Shown piece by piece: positions 26,201-34,445 of a stretch of DNA of 37,291 nt; within the stretch, counting starts at the first letter, position 1, and every line of letters starts with the position of its first letter. A model generated the notes under the pieces. The model did no database searches. It was given only the letters and a program-made list of their open reading frames with translations, and was not told the origin of the DNA. This stretch comes from an uncultured Bacteroidia bacterium (GTDB taxonomy: Bacteria > Bacteroidota > Bacteroidia > Bacteroidales > F082): positions 1 through 37,291 of the forward strand of contig CAJVWU010000041.1 of assembly GCA_913009755.1 (NCBI GenBank), read 5' to 3'. The position numbers and the translations under genes are program-made.

Positions 26201-26818
26201 AGCACAAACAACCTGATAAGTTTTACAAACATCACCCAACAGCAGGCAGGCATCTACACACTTATCGTTACCGACACCATTGATTGTGTTACTGAACATG
26301 AGTTGAATTTGACGGTCAACAAAAACCCGCAGGTTGCTTTTGCAGGACAGGACACAATTTTTGCCCGGCCCGGTTTTGTCCTCAAAGCGGGCAGCGGATA
26401 CGCCGGCTATCTGTGGAATACGGGTGACACCACCGATGCCATCCAGATCAACAGCGAAGGGTTGTATTCGGTATTGGTCACTTCAACAGAAAGTTGCCGG
26501 TCGGCAGACACGGTCATGGTGCTTTGGAGCGGACAATCATTTTACCTGCCCAACGCCTTCACGCCCAACGGCGACGGATTAAATGACGAATTCAAGCCCG
26601 TGCAGCGCTACGACCTGGTGAGAACCTACCACCTGTACATCTACAACCGCTGGGGGCAGCTCATCTTTGACACACCCGACATCAACACCGGCTGGGACGG
26701 CACTTTCAAAGGGAAACCGGTAGAACAGGGCACTTACGTTTACAAAATCGTTTACACGGCATCCTCCACCGGCAACAAGCCGCAGAGTGTGGCAGGGAAT
26801 GTGATGCTGGTGAGGTGA
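23300..26818 (+). CDS. Large secreted multidomain protein with type B T9SS sorting domain, cassette A
   Basis: The 1172-residue protein starts with a signal peptide (MKKRLTLILVLLQFVSIAVAQ). Residues ~22-395 form a repeat or propeller-like region (ANVWYFGRYLGFDFNSG, YYVFTVPS, WIITRK, SPDSKLAYFCTW). A PKD domain follows near 400-475 (FIEWNFADP, VHTFTGGGQYEVHAHVEY). Then come an Ig-like domain (~478-547), three SprB-like units (~548-785; NGVITVTAQPSANLQYSIDNG), a cohesin-like domain (~788-923; AAVVPLKLSNFTDIYKFHVKLTYDTSIL), two more Ig-like domains, and the CHU_C/type B sorting domain from about 1081 (FYLPNAFTPNGDGLNDEF, YNRWGQLIFDT, GWDGTFKG, GTYVYKIVY). It should be exported by the Sec and type IX systems and attached to the surface or released. 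An adhesin or scaffold role is inference. Two genes of this architecture lie in tandem here. Confidence 0.93.
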   Translation: MKKRLTLILVLLQFVSIAVAQKEANVWYFGRYLGFDFNSGQPQKLTGMYHAGRNCASMSDSSGNFLCATDGEAIWNRDKEIMQNGDSLKGDRGASAGVLIIKKPGSGHLYYVFTVPSYQDTPGLYYSVVDMDLDNGLGAVTQEKNIPLYAAWDGLEKLTAVRHANGNDVWIITRKNEENSYAAFLLTSSGIDDEPVISFSPERPVEYSRGSMKISYDKHYLISANTDLGLPTHDPYARFDVNRFDASTGEIEFMYSVRIKQDYINTNQAPNSVEFSPDSKLAYFCTWAYGTENPDTTEYRVYQYDMTLVEDSAQFVASAMLITHKGGIGLQLATDGKIYCGKKEYDILTGTFVNVIHYPWKRGTACYFEEDAIDFGAGNGAVRNLPNILLDYLYRFEFEGHCSADPFYFQSNFQPDPAFIEWNFADPLSGSNNISHDINPVHTFTGGGQYEVHAHVEYPNGRVEETSRVVTVTGTPKPDLGPDILKCADEEVTLNAGNEQGFYTWSTGELGENANEITVSDTGRYWVQVSNDGCLGYDTIHVGMYPKPQINEDNLEIIPTACGGSTGKILGLEVTGEEPLSFQWYDADSNYLTNTLDLTGLAVGNYFLHILDGNGCITVSPGYTIEDAGNIQVTAVEKTDSHCGQNNGVITVTAQPSANLQYSIDNGANWQDNNIFGNLSAGKYFVRARDPSGCEGVYADNPVTIKEIAGPQVTQVTTVPETDNLANGEIDITATVDTGQVHYSIDGGTTFQTDNGLFTNLTAGTYPCVVKDGFGCDTTFTVELKRVISQLIEAIAGDGATCIGNAAVVPLKLSNFTDIYKFHVKLTYDTSILKCDGYINVHPKLKTGLQASIIPGTDEVIVSWQGDKPETLEDNATMLELVFGAKKEGLSGIDWAASAGESAFYNEQMDQINADYHFGVLRVYTRPGINMESEKKVCEGGFFMAYPFISGGSGQVTFEWTGPGGFYSTNNLISFTNITQQQAGIYTLIVTDTIDCVTEHELNLTVNKNPQVAFAGQDTIFARPGFVLKAGSGYAGYLWNTGDTTDAIQINSEGLYSVLVTSTESCRSADTVMVLWSGQSFYLPNAFTPNGDGLNDEFKPVQRYDLVRTYHLYIYNRWGQLIFDTPDINTGWDGTFKGKPVEQGTYVYKIVYTASSTGNKPQSVAGNVMLVR

Positions 26819-26850
26819 GTGGGGGATATGGGTTGCGGGGATGTACTCAA

Positions 26851-26899
26851 CATCCCGAAGGGACAGAATGAACGACAGCCACAGGATTTATCCTTTGGC
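26851..26899 (+). repeat. 49-bp structured repeat downstream of cassette A
   Basis: It contains the small palindrome TCCCGAAGGGA and a hairpin CCACAGGAT-TT-ATCCTTTGG (one mismatch). The same 49 bases, with three changes, stand at 31707-31755 behind cassette B. It may serve as a transcript end or be a dispersed intergenic repeat. Confidence 0.65.
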
Positions 26900-27055
26900 G
26901 GCATAACATGGGTTTATGGTCACACCAAACACAACCTGTTTTTAATTTCTTGTCCCTCCCCCCAAAAAAACTAAAACCAGATAAACATTAAATACACAAC
27001 AAATATTTCAAAACCGTTAAAAATGAGATGACAACAAATAATTCTCTTTGCAAAC

Positions 27056-27073
27056 CCTATGTTTTCGCATAGG
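27056..27073 (+). promoter_or_regulatory. Inverted repeat upstream of cassette B promoter
   Basis: CCTATG-TTTTCG-CATAGG, perfect 6-bp arms, 23 bases before the -33-like TTG at 27097. It corresponds to 22300-22317 in cassette A. Confidence 0.5.
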
Positions 27074-27096
27074 CTGAAACCTATAATCCCCCTTCC

Positions 27097-27126
27097 TTGT
27101 TTTTCTTTCAAATATGCTTATCTTTA
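27097..27126 (+). promoter_or_regulatory. Candidate promoter of cassette B
   Basis: TTG at 27097-27099 and TATCTTTA at 27119-27126 are 19 bases apart and correspond base for base to the pair in cassette A. The predicted transcript start near 27133 gives a leader of about 460 bases. Confidence 0.5.
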
Positions 27127-27314
27127 CACGGTATTAACCTAACCATACATTATTTTTCTGTTATAAAGAACCAAATCAACGAAAGAGGCGGTTGTTGGTC
27201 AGCCGGCAAAATGTAAGTGTGATTAAAATGCAAACCATTCATCAAATAACAACGCATCTGCAACAAATAATTCTGTATATGATTGGTATGCTGCGCTTTA
27301 ACCCACCCCCCCCC

Positions 27315-27342
27315 GTCCGCCGAAGCTTCAGCGAAGGCGGGC
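27315..27342 (+). repeat. REP-like imperfect palindrome in leader B
   Basis: GTCCGCC and GGCGGGC arms around GAAGCTTCAGCGAA. It sits at the place corresponding to 22554-22581 in leader A, so it was probably present before the duplication. Confidence 0.6.
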
Positions 27343-27494
27343 CCATTCAACCGCCGAAGGCTGAACATCGGCCGGCCCCATCCGCTGTTCCCTGTAGCTG
27401 TCAGGATTGCGAAAGCCGGCCTGCCACACAAAGCCAAACACATAAAAACAAAAACGATAGTTGTTTTGGTCGAAAACAAGTTCATCAGGCCCGG

Positions 27495-27527
27495 CCACCC
27501 TGCATTTCACCGGTTTTTGCAGTGTGG
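27495..27527 (+). promoter_or_regulatory. Conserved leader hairpin B
   Basis: The arms and loop are identical to 22688-22720 (10-bp arms, one mismatch), and it ends 67 bases before the start codon of the small secreted gene. Conservation here exceeds that of the leader around it. Confidence 0.55.
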
Positions 27528-27594
27528 AATAACTAACCAAACAAACCGGGCAGTTATTTTCTAAATTTTACTCATTTTAAAAAACTAAAAAATC

Positions 27595-28032
27595 ATGAAA
27601 ACTTTTTTATTGTTTGTAGCTGCATTACTGTTCAGTGCAGCACCGGTTTTTTCCCAGACTTACGTGGTCAGCGTAAGTTGGGAACACAACGAATGCAATT
27701 GCCTGGACCAGGGCAACTCGTATTATGGTGTAAAAGTTGTAATAAGTGATGTTGCCAATGATATGGTTGTTGTAGAAGGCAGGGAGGTTAAGGTTGATTT
27801 CGGTACTTATACTGTTGATGTAAGTGTTCCGGAAGTATTGGCACATTGCGAGGACCCGACCCTTCAGCTTCCGCCATCTTATGAGGTTTGGGCTGGCGTA
27901 GCAGTGATCTGCGACTACACTATCCCGCCGGAAGGTATTTGTACTACTGGAGGGTATAAATTCCCAACTAATAAAACTTGTTCAGATTTTGCTAATGGAA
28001 ATGTTGATACTCCATTATTATTTTTTGAATAA
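27595..28032 (+). CDS. Secreted six-cysteine protein, cassette B
   Basis: This 145-residue paralogue of the cassette A protein aligns without gaps. The signal peptide is MKTFLLFVAALLFSAAPVFS, the ECNCLDQGNSYY motif is identical, and all six cysteines (34, 36, 85, 106, 116, 129) are kept. Most changes lie in the charge of the exposed strand region (residues 51-68: D/T to E/K/R/V) and in the last 30 residues, where the tail is VDTPLLFFE instead of VNFNGLEFN. Conserved cysteines and a conserved length argue that both copies are under selection. The family is not recognised. The stop lies 31 bases before the start of the large T9SS gene. Confidence 0.88.
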   Translation: MKTFLLFVAALLFSAAPVFSQTYVVSVSWEHNECNCLDQGNSYYGVKVVISDVANDMVVVEGREVKVDFGTYTVDVSVPEVLAHCEDPTLQLPPSYEVWAGVAVICDYTIPPEGICTTGGYKFPTNKTCSDFANGNVDTPLLFFE

Positions 28033-28063
28033 ACACATCAAAATGTATTATTTTTACCATTGT

Positions 28064-31000
28064 ATGAAAAAAAGGTTAACATTTATCCTGGTTTTATTGC
28101 AGTTGGTTTTTGTTGCCACAGCCCAAAAACAAGCCAATGTATGGTATTTTGGCAGTTATGCCGGATTGGATTTTAACACCGGTCAGCCTCAAGTATTGAA
28201 TGGTATGTTTCGTTCTATACGAAGTTGTGCCAGTATGAGTGATCCAACAGGGAATTTCCTGTTCGCTACTAATGGCGAAACGATTTGGAACAGGAATAAA
28301 ACAATTATGCAAAACGGGACAGGTTTAAAAGGTAGTGAAGGCAACGCACAAGGTGCACTCATTATTCAAAAACCGGGATCAGCAAATTTATATTATGTAT
28401 TTACTACTCCTTCTATTAATTCACCCCCAGGTTTGTATTATTCAGTTGTCAACATGAAACTTAACGATGGTTTGGGAGCAGTAACAGCGGAAAAGAATGT
28501 ATTACTATATGCTGCCTGGGATGCAGTTGGGAAAATAATGGCAGTCCGATATACCAACGGACAAGATATATGGGTTATTGCCCGAAAATATAAAGAGGAG
28601 AGTGCTTATTCTGCATTTCTTGTAACAAGTAATGGAATTGACCCAACACCGGTAATCAGTTACTCTCCCGAAAGGCCATATCTTTACTTATATATTGGAA
28701 GCGTGAAAATCACTCATGAGAAAAAATACCTTATCAATGGTTTTGGATGGGGTCACCCGGGCACTGACCCCTATGCCCGATTTGATGTAAACCGGTTCAA
28801 TGCTTCAACCGGTGAAATTATTTTTATGTATTCCGTCAGGATAAAAGAAGATAATTCTAATGCTAACCAGACCCCCAACTCTGTCGAGTTTTCTCCCGAT
28901 TCAAAACTTGCCTACCTCTGTACCTGGGCCTATGCCACCGGATCCAATGAAACAACAGAACACCGCCTTTACCAATACGATATGTCCTTAATTGAAGATT
29001 CGGCTCAATTTGTCCAATCTGCCCTGTTAATCACCCATGACGGAGGATCCGGGCTGCAACTGGCCACAGACGGTAAGATCTATTGCGGGATACATGAATA
29101 CACCAGTGAAACGACATATTCACCCGTTTCAGTGATCCATTACCCCTGGCTGCGGGGCACGGCCTGCTTTTTTGAAGAAGATGCCATTGAATTTCCTGAT
29201 GGACACGGTGCGATAGAATACTTTCCCAACATCCTCCTGGACTACCTCTACCGCTTCGGGTTTGATGGCCATTGCTCAGCCGACCCTTTTTATTTCCAGT
29301 CCAACTTCCAGCCCGTCCCTGCCTTTATCGAATGGAACTTTGCCGACCCGTTGTCAGGCAGCAACAACATCTCCCACGATATCAACCCGGTGCATACCTT
29401 TACCGGTGGCGGGCAGTACGAAGTCCATGCGCATGTTGAATACCCCAACGGGAGGATAGAGGAGACCTCAAGGGTGGTCACCGTAACGGGGACGCCCAAA
29501 CCAAACCTCGGCCCCGATATCCTCAAATGCGAAAATGAAGAAGTTACGCTGAATGCAGGCAATGAACAGGGCTTTTATACATGGAGCACCGGTGTTTTGG
29601 GAGAAAATGCCAACGAGATCACGGTTTCCGATACCGGCTGGTACTGGGTGCAGGTAAACAATGACGGGTGCCCGGGTTACGATACCGTCCACGTTGGCAT
29701 GTACCCGAAACCGGAGGTCAATGAGGACAGCCTTCATATCATCCCTACGGCCTGCGGGGGAAGTACGGGCAAAATACTGGGGCTTGAAGTAACAGGAGAA
29801 GAACCGCTCTCCTTTCAGTGGTACGATGCCGACAGCAACTACCTGACCAACACCCTTGACCTGACAGGCCTTGCAGTGGGCAACTACTTCCTGCACATCC
29901 TGGACGGAAACGGATGCACCACAATTACCCACGCTTACACCATCGAAGATGCAGGTGACATTGACATTACGGCCGTGGAAAAAGAAGACGCCCGTTGCGG
30001 GCAGAACAACGGGTCAATTACCGTTACAGCCGGTTCGGGCTCAACCGAAGATTTATTGTATTCCGTTGACAACGGCAACACCTGGCAAACCGCAAACGGC
30101 AGCTTTGAAAACTTACAGGCCGGCAATTACTTTGTCAGGGTGAAAGACCTTTTGGGCTGCGAGAGCGTGTATGAAAACAACCCGGTGGTCATCGAAAACA
30201 TTTCAGGGCCGCAGGTCACCTCGGTAACCACCGTCCCCGAGATTGATTACCTGGCCAACGGCGAAATCAACATCACCGCAACCGTGGACACCGGACAGGT
30301 TTTTTATTCCATTGACAACGGGACAGCCTTCCAGACGGACAACGGAAAGTTCACCAACCTGACCGCTGGCACATACTCTTGTGTGGTAAAAGACAACTAT
30401 GGCTGCGATACCACGTTCACCGTAGAACTGGAACGTACGATCTCCCAACTCATCGAAGCCATTGCCGGGGACGGCGCCACCTGCATCGGCAATGCGGCGG
30501 TAGTGCCCTTAAAACTCAGCAACTTTACGGACATTTACAAATTCCACGTCACGCTCACTTACGACACCGCCATGTTGAGTTGTGAGGGTTACCTCAAAGT
30601 CCATCCCAAACTGAAAGCCAACCTGCAGGTAAGCATCATCCCCGGCGGCAACGAGGTCATCATCACCTGGCAGGGGGATACAGCCACAACGCTGGAAGAC
30701 AACGCCACCATGCTGGAGCTGGTCTTCGGTGCAAAAAAAGAAGGGTTGTCCGGCATTGACTGGGCGGCCCAGGCGGGACAAAGTGCTTTTTACAACGGCC
30801 AACTGGATCAGGTCAATGCCGAATACCATACGGGGACATTGCGGGTTTATACACGGCCGGAGATCATTATGGAAAATAAGCAGGATAAATGCGAAGGAGA
30901 AACCTTTACCGGCTTTCCGTTTGTTACGGGAGGTTCGGGAGAAATAACCTACGAATGGACAGGGCCGGATAATTTTTTCAGCACAAAAGACATAGTCGCA

Positions 31001-31597
31001 ATTGATAATCTAACTCAACAAAATGCAGGCATCTACACCCTCACCGTTACCGACACCATTGACTGTGTTACCAAACAGGAGTTGGATTTGACGGTCAACG
31101 AAAACCCGCAGGTTGCTTTTGCAGGACAGGACACAATTTTTGCCCAACCCGGCTTTGCCCTCAAGGCGGGCAGCGGATATGCAGGCTACCTGTGGAATAC
31201 GGGCGACACCACCGATGCCATCCAGGTCAACAGTGAAGGACAATATTGGGTAATCGTTACTTCAACAGAAAGTTGCCAGGCGGCCGACACGGTCATGGTC
31301 CTCTGGGGCGGTGAGCCCTTTTGGCTGCCCAACGCCTTTACGCCCAACGGCGATGGTTTAAATGATGAGTTTAAACCCGTGCAGCGCTACGACTTTGTGA
31401 AAACCTACCGACTGTTCATTTACAACCGCTGGGGCCAGCTCATCTTTGACACACCCGACATCAACCAGGGCTGGGACGGCACCTTCAAAGGTCAACCGGC
31501 AGAGCAGGGGACTTATGTTTACAAGATCGTTTATACGGCATACCCAACAGGGAGAGAAACCCGAACGAAAACAGGGAATGTGATGCTGGTGAGGTAG
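28064..31597 (+). CDS. Large secreted multidomain protein with type B T9SS sorting domain, cassette B
   Basis: This 1177-residue paralogue has the same domain order as the cassette A protein. I chose the ATG giving MKKRLTFILVLLQLVFVATAQ (signal peptide); the frame is open 25 codons upstream, but that part overlaps the previous gene. The N-terminal region (to about residue 395) is clearly diverged from A and more AT-rich, whereas PKD (~402), Ig-like, SprB-like, cohesin-like (~793-925) and CHU_C (~1086: FWLPNAFTPNGDGLNDEF) are much closer, with stretches nearly identical in DNA. Ending in GNVMLVR, as A does, it should use the same type IX route. If the N-terminal domain is the ligand- or substrate-contacting part, the pair may present different heads on a shared stalk; that is inference. 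Confidence 0.93.
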   Translation: MKKRLTFILVLLQLVFVATAQKQANVWYFGSYAGLDFNTGQPQVLNGMFRSIRSCASMSDPTGNFLFATNGETIWNRNKTIMQNGTGLKGSEGNAQGALIIQKPGSANLYYVFTTPSINSPPGLYYSVVNMKLNDGLGAVTAEKNVLLYAAWDAVGKIMAVRYTNGQDIWVIARKYKEESAYSAFLVTSNGIDPTPVISYSPERPYLYLYIGSVKITHEKKYLINGFGWGHPGTDPYARFDVNRFNASTGEIIFMYSVRIKEDNSNANQTPNSVEFSPDSKLAYLCTWAYATGSNETTEHRLYQYDMSLIEDSAQFVQSALLITHDGGSGLQLATDGKIYCGIHEYTSETTYSPVSVIHYPWLRGTACFFEEDAIEFPDGHGAIEYFPNILLDYLYRFGFDGHCSADPFYFQSNFQPVPAFIEWNFADPLSGSNNISHDINPVHTFTGGGQYEVHAHVEYPNGRIEETSRVVTVTGTPKPNLGPDILKCENEEVTLNAGNEQGFYTWSTGVLGENANEITVSDTGWYWVQVNNDGCPGYDTVHVGMYPKPEVNEDSLHIIPTACGGSTGKILGLEVTGEEPLSFQWYDADSNYLTNTLDLTGLAVGNYFLHILDGNGCTTITHAYTIEDAGDIDITAVEKEDARCGQNNGSITVTAGSGSTEDLLYSVDNGNTWQTANGSFENLQAGNYFVRVKDLLGCESVYENNPVVIENISGPQVTSVTTVPEIDYLANGEINITATVDTGQVFYSIDNGTAFQTDNGKFTNLTAGTYSCVVKDNYGCDTTFTVELERTISQLIEAIAGDGATCIGNAAVVPLKLSNFTDIYKFHVTLTYDTAMLSCEGYLKVHPKLKANLQVSIIPGGNEVIITWQGDTATTLEDNATMLELVFGAKKEGLSGIDWAAQAGQSAFYNGQLDQVNAEYHTGTLRVYTRPEIIMENKQDKCEGETFTGFPFVTGGSGEITYEWTGPDNFFSTKDIVAIDNLTQQNAGIYTLTVTDTIDCVTKQELDLTVNENPQVAFAGQDTIFAQPGFALKAGSGYAGYLWNTGDTTDAIQVNSEGQYWVIVTSTESCQAADTVMVLWGGEPFWLPNAFTPNGDGLNDEFKPVQRYDFVKTYRLFIYNRWGQLIFDTPDINQGWDGTFKGQPAEQGTYVYKIVYTAYPTGRETRTKTGNVMLVR

Positions 31598-31706
31598 GCT
31601 GGGTTAACCTTTTCGGTCGAAGCAGGCCGGTGTGGTGGTGACCGGAAAGGTTGAGATGGGGTAGTTACAAGAGAATATCGAATACTGTACATTGAATTTT
31701 TTGTGG

Positions 31707-31755
31707 CATCCCGAAGGGACAGAATGGCCGGCAGCCACAGGATTTATCCTTTGGC
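31707..31755 (+). repeat. 49-bp structured repeat downstream of cassette B
   Basis: It matches 26851-26899 at 46 of 49 bases, including both small inverted repeats, but sits 109 bases after the stop codon instead of 32. Apart from this element, 31598-32018 holds no gene I can support. Confidence 0.65.
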
Positions 31756-32018
31756 AGGGTGTTTCTCCCGCCGGGTGGAAAAATGAGAAATAAACAATAA
31801 AGAATGCAAAACGTAAAATTCCGGTAACCCGGTTGTGGTTGTTCTTCAACCTGTCCGGACACGCAGGAGCGTGTGAGTTCGGAATAACCAATGGGAAAAA
31901 CAGGTTTTCTGTTTCATAAGTTCAACAACTCTGCAAACTCCGCTTCGGGTGGACTCTTGAAACTTGGTGTCCCCGCCAAAAAAGAGATTACATGGATTGT
32001 GTTTATTTCACCAAACAA

Positions 32019-32738
32019 CTATTTCTTTTCAAACCAGTAATCTTTCAATGACAAAAGAATATAAAGAATAATAATAAGGGGAATGGCGGCAATTCTCAGG
32101 ATCAGCAACAGAAATATTGACAAAGCAATAAAAATATACTGAGTTTGGTTTTCGCGCCAGCTTGCCGACTTGAATTTCAGTGAAAACATGGGAAGCCTGG
32201 AAACCATCAATAACGACAACACAATGCCCGCTGCGGAAAGAACATAAGGGTTGGTCACAATATCGTAGTAAAATCCCCGGTTACCGGCAAGGCAAATTTG
32301 GATCATGATGGGCAGTGAAGCAAAAAAGATGGCTACCGCAGGGGTCGGCATCCCGGTAAAAGAGGTGGTTTGGTTTTCGTCAATGTTGAATTTGGCCAGC
32401 CGCAATGCAGCAAAAAGGGGAATGATAAAAGCGCTGAAAGCCACATAATTTAAATGAGTACCGCCGCTCATGTCCAATACCATTTTGATGGTATGAAACA
32501 AAACAAAAGCAGGAGCCACACCAAAGGAAACCATATCAGACAGCGAATCCAGTTGCAAACCGATATCTGATCTGGCATTGAGCAGCCGGGCGGCAAATCC
32601 GTCGAAGAAATCAAATATTGCCGCCACAAATATCATCAGGGCCGAAAGTTTGATATCGCCGGTGAACCCGAAATAAAGAGAAAGAACCCCGGAGAGCAGG
32701 TTCATCAGCGTGATAAAGTTAGGGATGTGTTTTTTCAT
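32019..32738 (-). CDS. pssA: CDP-diacylglycerol-serine O-phosphatidyltransferase
   Basis: This inner-membrane enzyme makes phosphatidylserine, the precursor of phosphatidylethanolamine. The 239-residue protein starts MKKHIPNFITLMNLLSG, the usual family start (an ATG 14 codons upstream adds unconserved residues). It shows the CDP-alcohol phosphotransferase motif D-G-x2-A-R-x8-G-x3-D-x3-D in FDGFAARLLNARSDIGLQLD and SLSDMVSFGVAPAF, plus about seven membrane segments. It appears to be a single-gene unit here. The 385 bases between it and queA hold both divergent promoters and nothing else that I can see. Confidence 0.94.
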   Translation of the reverse strand: MKKHIPNFITLMNLLSGVLSLYFGFTGDIKLSALMIFVAAIFDFFDGFAARLLNARSDIGLQLDSLSDMVSFGVAPAFVLFHTIKMVLDMSGGTHLNYVAFSAFIIPLFAALRLAKFNIDENQTTSFTGMPTPAVAIFFASLPIMIQICLAGNRGFYYDIVTNPYVLSAAGIVLSLLMVSRLPMFSLKFKSASWRENQTQYIFIALSIFLLLILRIAAIPLIIILYILLSLKDYWFEKK

Positions 32739-33099
32739 AATGAATGTTGTTTTCGGAAATTCAAATTTACGGAAATACACTTACACAGTACTAAAATGTC
32801 AAAAAACACTAGTTCAGTCCAAATGGAATATCTATATTTCCGGTTCCCCCGCAAACCGGTATGCCATCGGGTGTAATTGGAAAAGTAATAGCCGGCAACA
32901 TAATAGCCGGGGGCCACTCACCGAAGTAAAACGTCAGGTGTTACGTGTTAGGTGTTAATGAGTTGTGCGTTTCCTGTGTTTCAAAGAAGTCAAGATAATA
33001 ATTATTGAAATAAAAAATATTCTTAAAAAAAAACCTCTTTCATATTACAAAGTTAACTAATCAGGTAACAAAAACTAAATCGAAATTTTACGGAAAGAT

Positions 33100-33107
33100 T
33101 AATTTTG
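33100..33107 (+). promoter_or_regulatory. Candidate -7 box of queA
   Basis: TAATTTTG fits TAnnTTTG exactly and lies 17 bases before the queA ATG, so the leader would be only about 10 bases long. No TTG is seen at -33. Confidence 0.35.
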
Positions 33108-33123
33108 CAGTTTTAATACTGGA

Positions 33124-34347
33124 ATGAAGCCCCCGGTTACAGAAATAAAAATTGAAGATTACAATTATCACCTTCCCGAAGAAAGGGTTGCCAAATTCCC
33201 GTTGGAAGAACGGGATCAGTCGAAATTACTGTTTTTGAAACAGGGGAATATTGAAGGACGACGATTTTCTGAAATTCCCGGTTTGCTTCCCGAAAATGCT
33301 TTGCTTGTTTTCAACGAGACCAAAGTCATCAGGGCGCGACTGTTGTTTCAAAAAGAAACCGGAGCACGGATAGAGGTTTTCTGCCTCGAACCCGTGGAGC
33401 CCTCCGCTGATTTTCAGATTGCCTTTCAGCAAAATCAGACCGTTATCTGGAAATGCCTGGTGGGCAATGCCAAACGGTGGAAAGATGAAGAACTGACAAT
33501 GAAAACGGGGGAAGGAGAATTAAGATTTATGCTAAAAGCCAAAAAAGTGAAAAAGCTTTCTGATGCTTTTCTGGTGCGGTTTTCCTGGGAGCCGGAAGAA
33601 ATGATCTTTTCGGATATTATTGAAAAGGCCGGGAAAGTTCCCCTCCCGCCTTATCTTCACCGCGATGCAGTGGAATCGGACAAACAACGTTACCAGACCA
33701 TTTATGCCCGGTATGACGGATCGGTGGCAGCGCCTACCGCCGGCCTGCATTTCACTAAAAAACAACTTACCGGAATAAAAAACAAAGGCATCGAAACCGA
33801 TAAGGTAACACTGCACGTGGGAGCGGGGACTTTCAAGCCCGTAGTTTCGGAAACCATTGAAGACCATGAAATGCACAATGAAAAATTTGTGGTCGCTCTG
33901 AAAACGCTCCACCATCTGCATAACCGGCTGGACGACGCTGCCATCATCCCTGTAGGCACCACCAGTATGCGGACACTGGAAAGCTTGTATTGGCTGGCGA
34001 TACGGTTGCGATCGGGGCAAAAGGAGCTTCTTGTTGACCAGTGGGACCCTTACCAACTGGAAGTGCCAAAGGATTTCGCGATGAAAGATGCGCTTGCCGC
34101 TCTGATTGGCTTCCTTGAAAAGAACAAACTGGATCAGTTGCATGCCGAAACCCGCCTGATGATCGTGCCGGGATACAGTTTCAAACTGGCCAAAGGGATC
34201 ATCACCAATTTTCATCAGCCGAAAAGTACCTTGTTGTTGCTCGTATCCGCCTTGATCGGCGACCAGTGGAAAAAAGTTTATGATTTTGCATTGAAAAACA
34301 GTTTCCGGTTTTTGAGTTATGGCGACAGTTGTTTGTTTTTGCCTTAA
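33124..34347 (+). CDS. queA: S-adenosylmethionine:tRNA ribosyltransferase-isomerase
   Basis: QueA transfers and rearranges the ribose of SAM onto preQ1-modified tRNA to make epoxyqueuosine at the wobble position. Family motifs are YHLPEERVAKFPLEERDQSKLL, ALLVFNETKVIRARLLF, PLPPYLHRDAVESDKQRYQTIYARYDGSVAAPTAGLHFT split over the SAM region, LHVGAGTFKPV, HNEKF, GTTSMRTLESL, and the C-terminal GIITNFHQPKSTLLLLVSALIG. At 407 residues it is longer than the ~356 of E. coli, in line with the longer Bacteroidota form. The tRNA product would need queG/H elsewhere in the genome; no other queuosine gene is in the window. mobA follows after 98 bases. Confidence 0.96.
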   Translation: MKPPVTEIKIEDYNYHLPEERVAKFPLEERDQSKLLFLKQGNIEGRRFSEIPGLLPENALLVFNETKVIRARLLFQKETGARIEVFCLEPVEPSADFQIAFQQNQTVIWKCLVGNAKRWKDEELTMKTGEGELRFMLKAKKVKKLSDAFLVRFSWEPEEMIFSDIIEKAGKVPLPPYLHRDAVESDKQRYQTIYARYDGSVAAPTAGLHFTKKQLTGIKNKGIETDKVTLHVGAGTFKPVVSETIEDHEMHNEKFVVALKTLHHLHNRLDDAAIIPVGTTSMRTLESLYWLAIRLRSGQKELLVDQWDPYQLEVPKDFAMKDALAALIGFLEKNKLDQLHAETRLMIVPGYSFKLAKGIITNFHQPKSTLLLLVSALIGDQWKKVYDFALKNSFRFLSYGDSCLFLP

Positions 34348-34445
34348 TTCAGTATTTTTACAAAGTAACAAAAACAAACAATTAATCTTTCGGGGCAGAT
34401 AGCCGTTTGGTGCGATTCAATACCTTTGCCCTTTTACAGCAGGTC

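Larger units (their letters stand above)
27127..27594 (+). other. Long non-coding leader of cassette B
   Basis: This is homologous to leader A but more diverged in the middle. It holds the 28-bp REP-like element (27315-27342) within a C-rich run and the conserved hairpin (27495-27527). The last 30 bases before the start codon are nearly the same as in A (TCTAAATYTTACTCATTTT type). Open frames across it are not conserved between the copies, so I see no gene. Confidence 0.6.

Noticed and set aside
27192-27564. Several open frames of 70-114 residues in leader B
   Set aside because: They are proline/arginine-rich readings of a C-rich repeat and are not conserved in the homologous leader A.
31604-31891. 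A 95-residue minus-strand frame downstream of cassette B
   Set aside because: It reads through the 49-bp structured repeat, and its equivalent is not open behind cassette A.
33990-34030. A short insert in QueA (IRLRSGQ) as a possible repeat insertion
   Set aside because: The surrounding family motifs are in register, and the stretch falls in a region where QueA length varies; nothing else in the window matches it.
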